From Bacillota bacterium (lineage in GTDB: Bacteria; Bacillota; Bacilli; Bacillales; Cytobacillaceae), in the NCBI GenBank assembly GCA_030705745.1, contig JAUZPT010000037.1:1-13496 (forward strand): a stretch of DNA of 13,496 nt. The letters run 5' to 3'. The notes under the pieces were generated by a model that did not search any database, was not told where the DNA came from, and saw only the letters and a program-made list of their open reading frames with translations. A program made the translations under genes and the position numbers. Positions 6,349 through 13,496 of this stretch are shown here, piece by piece (position 1 is the stretch's first letter; each line of letters opens with the position of its first letter).

Positions 6349-7391
6349 TACGCCAACACTTCCTTTTTCAAGGAAACAATTTGTTTAGTTTCCTGTGATT
6401 CAAGCGCAGCTAAAATAATATTTAGAGATTTCATTCCTTCTTCGCCATTAATGAGTGGTTCTTTGTTTTGGATAATACATTCTACAAAATGGTTGATGAC
6501 ATTTGATGTAGTTTGACCGCCCTCTTCATTTGTTTGGATCTTATCGAGCTTATGGTTGACGACACTGCCGTCACGATATTCTTCAATCAGAGAGTAGGTT
6601 GGATCAGCTTCTAAATAAAGCGTCCCTTTTTCCCCATATATAATAGTAGAATTATCTCCATCACCTGACATATATGCCCAGCTTGCTGTAAGCGTTCCGA
6701 TCACTCCGTTTTCTGAACGTAAAATACACACGGCATTGTCATCGACTTCTGTATTTTGCTTTGCATTCGTTTCAATAAATGCCCCAACCTCTGCAAACTC
6801 TCCAAGTAAATAACGCATTAAGTCTGCTTTATGGACGCCAAGATCACCCATTGCCCCAATAAATGCCTTTTCCTTATTAAAGAACCAACTATTTGCTCCG
6901 TCTACACTCCAACCTTCAGGACCAGGATGACCAAACGTTGTTTTAAAGCTGAAAATTTTTCCAAGCTTTCCGAGATCGATAATCTCCTTTGCTTTTTGAT
7001 GAGAAGAAACGAAACGCTGGTTATGGGCGATCATAAGTTTTTTATCATTTGCTTTCGCAGCTGAAATCATTTCTTCTGCTTCTTCTTTTGAAGTCGCCAT
7101 TGGTTTTTCACATAAAACATGCTTGCCTGCATTAAGTGCCGCAATCGATACTGGTGCATGTAAGTAGTTTGGCAGACACACACTAATCGCATCAATCCCA
7201 TCAAGATTTACTACTTCTTTATAATCAGTAAAAGCTTTTGCTCCATATTGTATAGCCATTTCCTCTGCACGATCGGCCACGATATCGCATACTGCAACAA
7301 TTTCTACTTGATCATTTAAATGATATTCAGGCAAATGGCGAAATTTTGCAATACTTCCACAACCGATTACCGCTACTTTTAATTTACTCAT
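6348..7391 (-). CDS. Gfo/Idh/MocA-family oxidoreductase (first of two)
   Basis: The 347-residue protein is a sugar or cyclitol dehydrogenase of the glucose-fructose oxidoreductase family. The N-terminal Rossmann fold shows GCGSIA at 10-15 and VCDIVADR with D36 at the end of the second strand, which favours NAD over NADP. EKPMA at 95-99 is the family's nucleotide/substrate motif. GDLGVHKADLMRYLLG (from 182) gives D183 and H187 of the catalytic Asp-x3-His pair. A beta-sheet substrate domain follows. It has GGAGG at good spacing before ATG 7391 and lies 27 bp after the second oxidoreductase of the operon. It probably oxidises a sugar ring hydroxyl to a ketone, with the coupled barrel protein acting next. 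Confidence 0.93.
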   Translation of the reverse strand: MSKLKVAVIGCGSIAKFRHLPEYHLNDQVEIVAVCDIVADRAEEMAIQYGAKAFTDYKEVVNLDGIDAISVCLPNYLHAPVSIAALNAGKHVLCEKPMATSKEEAEEMISAAKANDKKLMIAHNQRFVSSHQKAKEIIDLGKLGKIFSFKTTFGHPGPEGWSVDGANSWFFNKEKAFIGAMGDLGVHKADLMRYLLGEFAEVGAFIETNAKQNTEVDDNAVCILRSENGVIGTLTASWAYMSGDGDNSTIIYGEKGTLYLEADPTYSLIEEYRDGSVVNHKLDKIQTNEEGGQTTSNVINHFVECIIQNKEPLINGEEGMKSLNIILAALESQETKQIVSLKKEVLA

Positions 7392-7418
7392 AATGATTTT
7401 CCTCCAATTTTTATGGGC

Positions 7419-8504
7419 TTATTGATTATTTTCTTTTATTAGTAAAGACGGTCGCTCACATGTACTTTCCATCTTATAGTGCATTCCTGTTTCTGATGAA
7501 CGATGAATACCATGCATGATTTCGAGAACATGCAATGCCAGATCACCATTGGCACGCGGCTTTACCCTTGAAACAATCGCTTTTGCCATATCTGCAAGTC
7601 CTATGCCACGCAAATTATCGTAGGCTTCACCATCTGGTTTGATTTCTTTCCATTCTTCTTCACCATGCAATTTTAATAAAAGCGGCAGGTTAAATTGGTT
7701 CGGATCCGGCAAACTGATCGTTCCGTATTCTCCGTATATTTCTATGAATGGTGTATTCGCAGCTGATACATCAAAACTTGTTGTTATGGTTGCGGTTGCT
7801 CCATTTACAAAGTCTAGAATGCCAGAGACATGTGTCGGTACTTGGACCGTTATTTTTTCTCCGTATTTATTAGGACTCGTAATGAGTCGCTCTGGGAAAG
7901 TAATTCGCGCAGAGCCAGCAATCCGACTTACAGGACCTATTAAGCTGACAAGTGCGGTTAGGTAATACGGACCCATATCGAACATTGGGCCCCCACCTTC
8001 ATGATAAAAAAACTCAGGATTTGGGTGCCAGGACTCAGGACCACGAGACATCATAAAAGCTGTAGCACCAATTGGTTTTCCGATGGTTCCCTCTTCAATT
8101 ATTTTGCCAGCAAGCTGGATGCTTCCCCCTAAGAAAGTATCTGGTGCCGAACCGACTATGACATTGTTTAATAATGCTGTTTCCACAACACGTCTTCCAT
8201 CTTCAAACGATATGGCTAGTGGTTTTTCTGAATACACATGTTTGTTGTGTTCAATCGCCTTCAGTGCTACTGTAGCGTGAGCCTGTGGTATTGTTAAATT
8301 TAATACAATATCAATGTCTGGGGAAGCCATCATTTCCTCCACCGTAAATACGTACTTAATACCGTATTTTGCGGCAGTTTCTTCTGCTTTCGTATAGTCC
8401 AAATCCGCACAAGCGATAACATCAAACTCTGGAAAACGAGAACTATTTTCTATATAAATGCTGCTAATATTACCACAACCAATAATCCCAACATTCAATG
8501 CCAT
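7419..8504 (-). CDS. Gfo/Idh/MocA-family oxidoreductase (second of two)
   Basis: This 361-residue protein has the same fold as its neighbour but belongs to another subgroup. The dinucleotide loop is GCGNIS at 9-14, the second strand ends ACADLD with an acid for NAD ribose, and the motif EKPLA is at 93-97. Substrate-domain wording such as SAPDTFLGG, ESWHPNPEFFY and GGGPMFDMGPYYL (from 170) replaces the Asp-x3-His pair with D176 and Y180 (DMGPY). This Asp/Tyr version occurs in relatives acting on glycosides and uronates. It starts 13 bp after the upstream barrel gene stop, with AAAAGGAG overlapping that TAA. Having two divergent dehydrogenases in one operon suggests oxidation and later re-reduction, or two substrates. 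Confidence 0.93.
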   Translation of the reverse strand: MALNVGIIGCGNISSIYIENSSRFPEFDVIACADLDYTKAEETAAKYGIKYVFTVEEMMASPDIDIVLNLTIPQAHATVALKAIEHNKHVYSEKPLAISFEDGRRVVETALLNNVIVGSAPDTFLGGSIQLAGKIIEEGTIGKPIGATAFMMSRGPESWHPNPEFFYHEGGGPMFDMGPYYLTALVSLIGPVSRIAGSARITFPERLITSPNKYGEKITVQVPTHVSGILDFVNGATATITTSFDVSAANTPFIEIYGEYGTISLPDPNQFNLPLLLKLHGEEEWKEIKPDGEAYDNLRGIGLADMAKAIVSRVKPRANGDLALHVLEIMHGIHRSSETGMHYKMESTCERPSLLIKENNQ

Positions 8505-8517
8505 TGTATTTCTCCTT

Positions 8518-9282
8518 TTATATCTTAGCTAGATTAGACAGCTTCTCTTTCAAGTAGTTGATGCTAATCTCAATACTTTCAAATGGGTTGCGACGACTGA
8601 AATCCTGCTCTACCACCCACCACTTTACACCTGCTTCTTTTCCTGTATTTAATACAGCTTCAATGTCAACGCCACCCGTTCCAAGCTCAGCAAAGAACTG
8701 TTCAGAATCGGTTGTCATATCTTTAAGATGTACGAGCGGTGTTCTGTTTTTATAACGTTTCAGCCACTCTACAGGATTTTCCCCCGCCTTAGTAAGCCAA
8801 TATACATCAAACTCTGTCTCCAAATTATCTGGGTTTGTGTCGTCAAAAATGGCTTCAAGTGCCATTCTGCCATCCGACAGGCGTTCTAGTTCAAAATCAT
8901 GGTTATGATAAAGAAGGGTTATGCCCTCACGGCGACACGTTTCACCTGCTTGATCCAATAGTGATATAAGGGCTAGATAATCGTTTTCACTTCGATTTTC
9001 TATATATGGGCAAACAATATATTTGCTTCCTAATATTTTTTGGTCTTCAATAACTTGCGCCAAATTGTTTTCCAATTCTTCAAGAGAGATATGGCTGGAA
9101 GCTGCCTGAAGACCGAGTTCATCCAATAAAGCTTTTACTTCTTTCGGAGTCATTCCTCCATATCCAGCAAATTCAACGCCATCGAAGCCAAGCTCAGCAA
9201 CTTTTTTCAATGTGCCCGCAAAATCTTTCTCGCTTTCTTCACGCAATGTATACATTTGTACAGCTACTGGAATTTTCGTCAT
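8518..9282 (-). CDS. TIM-barrel sugar isomerase/epimerase, short form
   Basis: A 254-residue xylose-isomerase-like barrel, first gene of its operon. Signatures in order are VQMYTLRE (8-15), LGFDGVEFAGY, LLYHNHDFE (123-131), ETEFDVYWLTKAG (155-167), HLKDM (185-189), ELGTGGVD and WWVVEQD (221-227). Candidate metal ligands are H126, which stands where most relatives have Glu, D159, H185 and E225. The H126-D159 and D159-H185 spacings (33 and 26) match the E146-D179-H205 spacing I recall for E. coli YcjR, a 3-keto-glucoside epimerase. The start has GAGGAT upstream and is the only good one. The gene pair it forms with the following oxidoreductase resembles ycjR/ycjS-type sets. Exact chemistry (epimerisation or glycoside elimination) is not decided. 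Confidence 0.9.
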   Translation of the reverse strand: MTKIPVAVQMYTLREESEKDFAGTLKKVAELGFDGVEFAGYGGMTPKEVKALLDELGLQAASSHISLEELENNLAQVIEDQKILGSKYIVCPYIENRSENDYLALISLLDQAGETCRREGITLLYHNHDFELERLSDGRMALEAIFDDTNPDNLETEFDVYWLTKAGENPVEWLKRYKNRTPLVHLKDMTTDSEQFFAELGTGGVDIEAVLNTGKEAGVKWWVVEQDFSRRNPFESIEISINYLKEKLSNLAKI

Positions 9283-9359
9283 CTTATATCCTCATTTCTA
9301 TTAAAATCAATACATTACCTATTTGATTTCAGCTTACATTATCTGCTTTGCAACGAACA

Positions 9360-9383
9360 TAGATGATATAATTGAAACATCTA
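9360..9383 (-). promoter_or_regulatory. Candidate operator/promoter of the epimerase operon
   Basis: TAGATG (9360-9365) and CATCTA (9378-9383) form a perfect 6-bp dyad around 12 bp. On the minus strand TATCAT (9368-9363), 5 of 6 to a -10, lies within it, about 80 bp upstream of the first gene's ATG. No good -35 is present. A regulator bound to the dyad would cover the promoter. The dyad is seen; its role is inferred. Confidence 0.35.
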
Positions 9384-9431
9384 CTATTTTGCTATTTTAA
9401 TTTTTTAAAAAATTATGAGTTCTTTAAAAAT

Positions 9432-9473
9432 AAAAAAAGTGAAGATCAGGAAAAATATCCATGTGCTTCACTT
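9432..9473 (-). terminator. Terminator of the GH30 genes
   Basis: On the minus strand AAGTGAAG pairs with CTTCACTT around a 21-nt loop that can form a small GGA/TCC inner pairing. It is followed by seven T residues and, after an A, five more. It lies 32 bp beyond the second GH30 stop and separates two transcription units. Confidence 0.85.
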
Positions 9474-9504
9474 CTTATAAGATTTTAGTGCAGTCTAAAT
9501 ATAC

Positions 9505-10839
9505 TTAAATAACACCAGTGACAATAGAACTTGCGGGTACGGAAAACTCCGTCACTTGTCCTTCTAATCTCAATGCAACCGGTACCTCTTCATGTGAACG
9601 ATTCAATAGAACAATAACTATGGAACCATTCGGATTTTTCAAACTAACAATATCTAACTTATCCGTATATTTAGTAGAAGCAATTCGTTTCGCTCCTGGC
9701 TCAATATACCGGCTAAAATGACCAATATATGAATAAGAAAGCTTTTCTTGTACAATATCATTTTCTGTGTCACACATTATAGGAGCATCGCAAAAATTGC
9801 TAACATGATTTGGTCCGCCTTCTTTATTGAGAAGGATGTTCCAATCAATAAAAGAGTTCATACCCGCATTGATATTCCCAATAATGTCATAAGCGTACAT
9901 TTGTGCGTTCTCTAATTGCCCTGCTTCACTAAACCGGCTATATTCTACACAACCTTCAGTAAAAATCAGTTTCTTATCTGGGAATCTTTCACGTACTAGC
10001 CTAATTGCATCAAAATGTTCACCGGTATACCAGTGGAAGGCAACACCCTGTACCATTTTATCTGTTTCTTCATCAATAATTTCACATGCCCGTTCAAACA
10101 TTCTTTCTTTATTGTGATCCCAAATACAAACCTCAATATCTTCTAACCCATTTGCAACTAATGCAGGATATAAGTAATCACGTAAAAATTCTTTTTCTTG
10201 TTCACTCGTGTACAAGCAGGAATCCCATGTCTGTGTGGCATTCGGCTCATTTTGAATGGTGATCATATCAACTGAAAATCCTTTGTCACGATATTGTTTA
10301 ATGTAGTGACAAATATAATCAGCCCAGAATTGTCTATATTCCGGTTTCAGAGATCCGCCTTCCGTTCTTTGCCCATTGGTTTTCATAAAAGCAGGCGGTG
10401 ACCAAGGTGACAACATGACACTTAATTCTTTGTCTGAAGTTTGTTGGGCTTCTTTTAATAGAGGAATGATATACTTTTCATCTCTTTCAAGGCTGAATGA
10501 GTTGAATTCGGTATCCTCTGGATCATTCAGGGCAGCATATTGACTCACGGAAAAATCGCTGCTATCTAAGTGAGTACGTACAAGATTGTAACGATTTCCG
10601 TTACTTCCAAAATAGGCTTCTACTATTCTTTTTTGATTATCTTTACTCATCAAGGAAAATGTGTAACCTGCAGCCTCGGTAATGGCTCCACCAAACCCAT
10701 CAAATGTTTGGTATTCCATTTCAGGATAAATGTTAACAACTTTCATTTCGACTCCTCTATCATTGGAAAAATCTTTTCTACTCTCATACGTATTTTTGAT
10801 ATCTTCTTGATAGGTCGTCGTTACCAGCTTTATATTCAT
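9505..10839 (-). CDS. GH30 glycosidase (second of tandem pair), leaderless
   Basis: A 444-residue glycoside hydrolase of family 30 (glucosylceramidase-like, clan A). The order is: FDGFGGAITEAA (46-57), SPWSPPAFMKTNG, IQNEPN with the acid/base E198, WDHNKERM, VAFHWYTG, and IFTEGCVEYS with the nucleophile E295. A beta-sandwich tail ending in SIVIVLLNRS and PASSIVTGVI completes the usual domain pair. There is no signal peptide, so it works in the cytoplasm on imported substrate. It starts 13 bp after the first GH30 gene with AAGGAG overlapping that stop, so they are co-transcribed. Retaining beta-glycosidase activity is expected. Family 30 covers beta-glucosidase, xylosidase, fucosidase, glucuronidase and endo activities, so specificity is open. 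Confidence 0.93.
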   Translation of the reverse strand: MNIKLVTTTYQEDIKNTYESRKDFSNDRGVEMKVVNIYPEMEYQTFDGFGGAITEAAGYTFSLMSKDNQKRIVEAYFGSNGNRYNLVRTHLDSSDFSVSQYAALNDPEDTEFNSFSLERDEKYIIPLLKEAQQTSDKELSVMLSPWSPPAFMKTNGQRTEGGSLKPEYRQFWADYICHYIKQYRDKGFSVDMITIQNEPNATQTWDSCLYTSEQEKEFLRDYLYPALVANGLEDIEVCIWDHNKERMFERACEIIDEETDKMVQGVAFHWYTGEHFDAIRLVRERFPDKKLIFTEGCVEYSRFSEAGQLENAQMYAYDIIGNINAGMNSFIDWNILLNKEGGPNHVSNFCDAPIMCDTENDIVQEKLSYSYIGHFSRYIEPGAKRIASTKYTDKLDIVSLKNPNGSIVIVLLNRSHEEVPVALRLEGQVTEFSVPASSIVTGVI

Positions 10840-10852
10840 AGTTGTTTGCTCC

Positions 10853-12193
10853 TTATTTTTTCAGTATCGTCATAGCGCTTTTGGCTGCCAAATTGAAGTG
10901 CAATATCTCATTTTCTTGTTGTATTAATTGAACAGTCTTCATTTCATCACTATCATTAAATAAAATGGTTACTATTGAACCATCAGTATTTTTAAAAGCA
11001 ACTGAACGAATCACTTCATCGCTGGAAGAAGCAATACGTACTGCCTTTGGTTGAACAAATTTACTAAAATGTGCTAAGGCATAATAATCTAATGTGTAGG
11101 TTAATGTCTTTGTTTTCTGCTCGATCGTAACAACTCCACGACATGTACTTAGACCAAAACCGGGTACTGATGGTCCATTTTCTTCATCTAATGCCATATT
11201 CCATAATACAAAGGATTTTGAATCATTTCGTAAGATTTCAATACCTGTTCGTAAAACATTAGAAAAGGCTGGTTCAAAGGCCGGAATCCATTCTCCACCT
11301 GACCCTTCTGTAAAATGAACCTCTTTATCTGGATAAGCTATATGTACTTGATGTTGAGCTGCTGGCTCCCCGCCATACCAATGCCATGCAACTCCATCAA
11401 CTGCATCACCAACATCATCTATTACAGCCAATGGATAATCTGGACGATCCCAGTTATGGTCATAGCATAAAATTTTCGTGTTCAGCCCATATTTTAAGAA
11501 ATTCGGTTTTAAATAATTTTTAATAAAATCAGCTTGCCGCTCTGGCAACATGAGCATACCTGGATAGTGATCTGGTACATACAGTGGTTCATTTTGTGGA
11601 GTAATTGCATAAATAGGAAGACCTTGTTCAGAATATGCTTGAATATATTTTACAAAATAATCCGCATAAACTTTGTAATATTCTTCTTTTAATTCGCCAC
11701 CAATCATTGATCCACTCGTTTTCATCCATGCTGGAGCGCTCCATGGTGAAGCCATCAGTTTGATTGATGGATTGATTGCTATAGCCTCCTGTAATAAAGG
11801 AATAATATCTTCTAAATCATGCGCTACTGTAAATTTTTCTAGTTGAAGATCCGTTTCTCCAACCGAAATATCATTATAACTATACATTTTGCGAGCATAA
11901 TCCGAAGAACCCATTGGGTTTCGTAAAACAGATAAACCAATGCCCTTTTCATGAGAAAAAAGCTTTTCCATCAGTTCCGTTCTTTGTTCGTTGTCCAAAA
12001 TTTGATGAATCAAATAGGCAGAGGAATCTGTAAAAGAAGCACCAAAACCGTCCATTTCTTGATAGGTTTGCGTTTCATCAATTGTTACAACGATACTTTC
12101 AACTGTGGAATGACTTGCTTCTACTTGTTGAACCTCTTTTTGGACAAATAATTCTTGTTCTCCATTTGATTGATAAATAATAATATCTTTCAT
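10853..12193 (-). CDS. GH30 glycosidase (first of tandem pair), leaderless
   Basis: This 446-residue family 30 enzyme is close to glucosylceramidase-type members. It shows MDGFGASFTDSSAYL (47-61), SPWSAPAWMKTSG (149-161), ITPQNEPLY with the acid/base E202, YDHNWDRPDYP, VAWHWYGG and VHFTEGSGGEW with the nucleophile E296. The segment LWNMALDEENGP and the tail SIVTILFNDS follow in the beta domain. It lacks a signal peptide. It starts at ATG 12193 with GAGGAG upstream. It is related to the next gene over its whole length but clearly divergent, especially around the catalytic residues (TPQNEPLY against TIQNEPN), so the pair probably has different specificities. It lies 256 bp after the aldolase gene, with no terminator between, so it may be read from that operon too. 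Confidence 0.94.
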   Translation of the reverse strand: MKDIIIYQSNGEQELFVQKEVQQVEASHSTVESIVVTIDETQTYQEMDGFGASFTDSSAYLIHQILDNEQRTELMEKLFSHEKGIGLSVLRNPMGSSDYARKMYSYNDISVGETDLQLEKFTVAHDLEDIIPLLQEAIAINPSIKLMASPWSAPAWMKTSGSMIGGELKEEYYKVYADYFVKYIQAYSEQGLPIYAITPQNEPLYVPDHYPGMLMLPERQADFIKNYLKPNFLKYGLNTKILCYDHNWDRPDYPLAVIDDVGDAVDGVAWHWYGGEPAAQHQVHIAYPDKEVHFTEGSGGEWIPAFEPAFSNVLRTGIEILRNDSKSFVLWNMALDEENGPSVPGFGLSTCRGVVTIEQKTKTLTYTLDYYALAHFSKFVQPKAVRIASSSDEVIRSVAFKNTDGSIVTILFNDSDEMKTVQLIQQENEILHFNLAAKSAMTILKK

Positions 12194-12449
12194 AATATAT
12201 CTCCTCTTCCATTTCCTACTATTTAATCCGGTAAACGCCTGAGAGTAACAACTTACCTAATAATTTCAAGATTTGTCGGCAGCTCTAAAGCCCTTTTTTC
12301 CACACTCCTGCCACCTCAATCCAATTGGCCATTAAGGCCCTTTCCTCCTGCTGTCTTATTTGTTATCAGGCTTCTATTTGATTTATTTAGTTGCAAGTTA
12401 GTAAGCTGGTAACTAATATCGACCGAGGGATTTAATGTTATGGTTAAAA
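12194..12449 (-). other. Leader region between aldolase and GH30 genes
   Basis: This 256-bp stretch contains no clear terminator and no promoter I would defend. It holds an interrupted dyad AGTTA (12396-12400)/TAACT (12410-12414), a GGCC-ATTAA-GGCC hairpin (12327-12339) and a micro-ORF at 12253-12332. The length suggests regulation separate from the aldolase gene. A sequence weakly like a catabolite-response element lies at 12229-12242. Confidence 0.55.
12253..12332 (-). other. Micro-ORF or relic with an A6 run
   Basis: ATG 12332 follows AGGAGG by 11 nt and reads [15 protein letters not shown] then TAG (12287-12285). A -1 shift at the AAAAAA run would give [13 protein letters not shown] followed by RALELPTNLEIIR and TAA at 12255. 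The ATG lies in the loop of the GGCC hairpin. I recognise no family. It could be a leader peptide, a decayed gene end or chance. Confidence 0.2.

Positions 12450-13496
<1,047 letters not shown>

Larger units (their letters stand above)
9283..9504 (-). other. Intergenic region between GH30 unit and epimerase operon
   Basis: These 222 bp separate the end of the GH30 genes from the oxidoreductase/epimerase operon. They hold the GH30 terminator (9432-9473), an 18-bp AT palindrome TAATTTTTTAAAAAATTA (9398-9415) that may act as an UP-like element, and a dyad with a -10-like hexamer (9360-9383). No gene is seen. Confidence 0.7.

Noticed and set aside
5640..6398. Frames opposite or out of phase with the 322-residue barrel gene
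   Set aside because: They are shadows of a gene with intact metal-ligand motifs and translational coupling.
9351..9361. Possible cre near TTGCAACGAACA
   Set aside because: The spacing between the A-rich half and the central CG is one base short of the consensus.
12229..12242. Catabolite-response-element-like sequence GCGTTTAC upstream of GH30
   Set aside because: Only about 8 of 14 positions fit the CcpA consensus and the left half is poor, so it is noted in the leader region but not called as a site.
12194..12449. T-box or riboswitch in the GH30 leader
   Set aside because: No T-box sequence or recognisable aptamer core was found; only short dyads are present.

Overview
The window looks like a low-GC Firmicute, most likely a member of the Bacillales. 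Base composition is AT-rich, nearly every gene has a strong AGGAGG-type ribosome binding site, terminators are of the stem plus T-run type, and a near-perfect Bacillus-type Fur box is present. No rRNA, tRNA, insertion sequence, phage gene or CRISPR array was seen.

Region 1 (1-1711, minus strand) is a compact flavin electron-transfer operon read right to left: an exported FMN-binding protein, the FAD:protein FMN transferase ApbE that flavinylates such proteins, and a membrane RnfD/NqrB-like subunit cut by the window edge. Region 2 (1712-2041) is a divergent control region. It holds an 11-bp-period direct repeat next to the -10 of the flavin operon, a palindrome, two tiny reading frames and a Fur box. 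Region 3 (2042-3805, plus strand) holds an FTR1-type iron permease with its terminator, then a DUF2238/YjdF-type membrane protein of unknown function. Region 4 (3914 to about 5143, minus strand) is an EntS-like MFS exporter that converges on region 3 across a 14-bp perfect hairpin.

Region 5 (5340-13496, minus strand) is a carbohydrate catabolism island, transcribed right to left. It opens with the last 49 codons of an AgaS-like sugar-phosphate isomerase and a GatY/KbaY-type tagatose-bisphosphate aldolase. After a 256-bp gap come two tandem leaderless GH30 glycosidases ending at a terminator (9432-9473). A second transcription unit follows: TIM-barrel sugar isomerase/epimerase, Gfo/Idh/MocA oxidoreductase, a second Gfo/Idh/MocA oxidoreductase and a second TIM-barrel protein, closed by a strong terminator at 5333-5362. 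The simplest reading is that oligosaccharides or glycosides are imported by a transporter outside the window, cleaved in the cytoplasm by the GH30 enzymes, and that unusual sugars or glycosides are processed by NAD-dependent oxidation (probably to keto-sugars) and TIM-barrel epimerisation or elimination. The aldolase branch would feed triose phosphates into glycolysis. The substrate cannot be read from the sequence.

The two most interesting parts are the mirror-ordered epimerase-oxidoreductase-oxidoreductase-epimerase unit beside paired intracellular GH30 enzymes, and the head-to-head placement of a flavin electron relay and a Fur-controlled FTR1 permease, which suggests but does not prove a link between extracytoplasmic redox and iron uptake.
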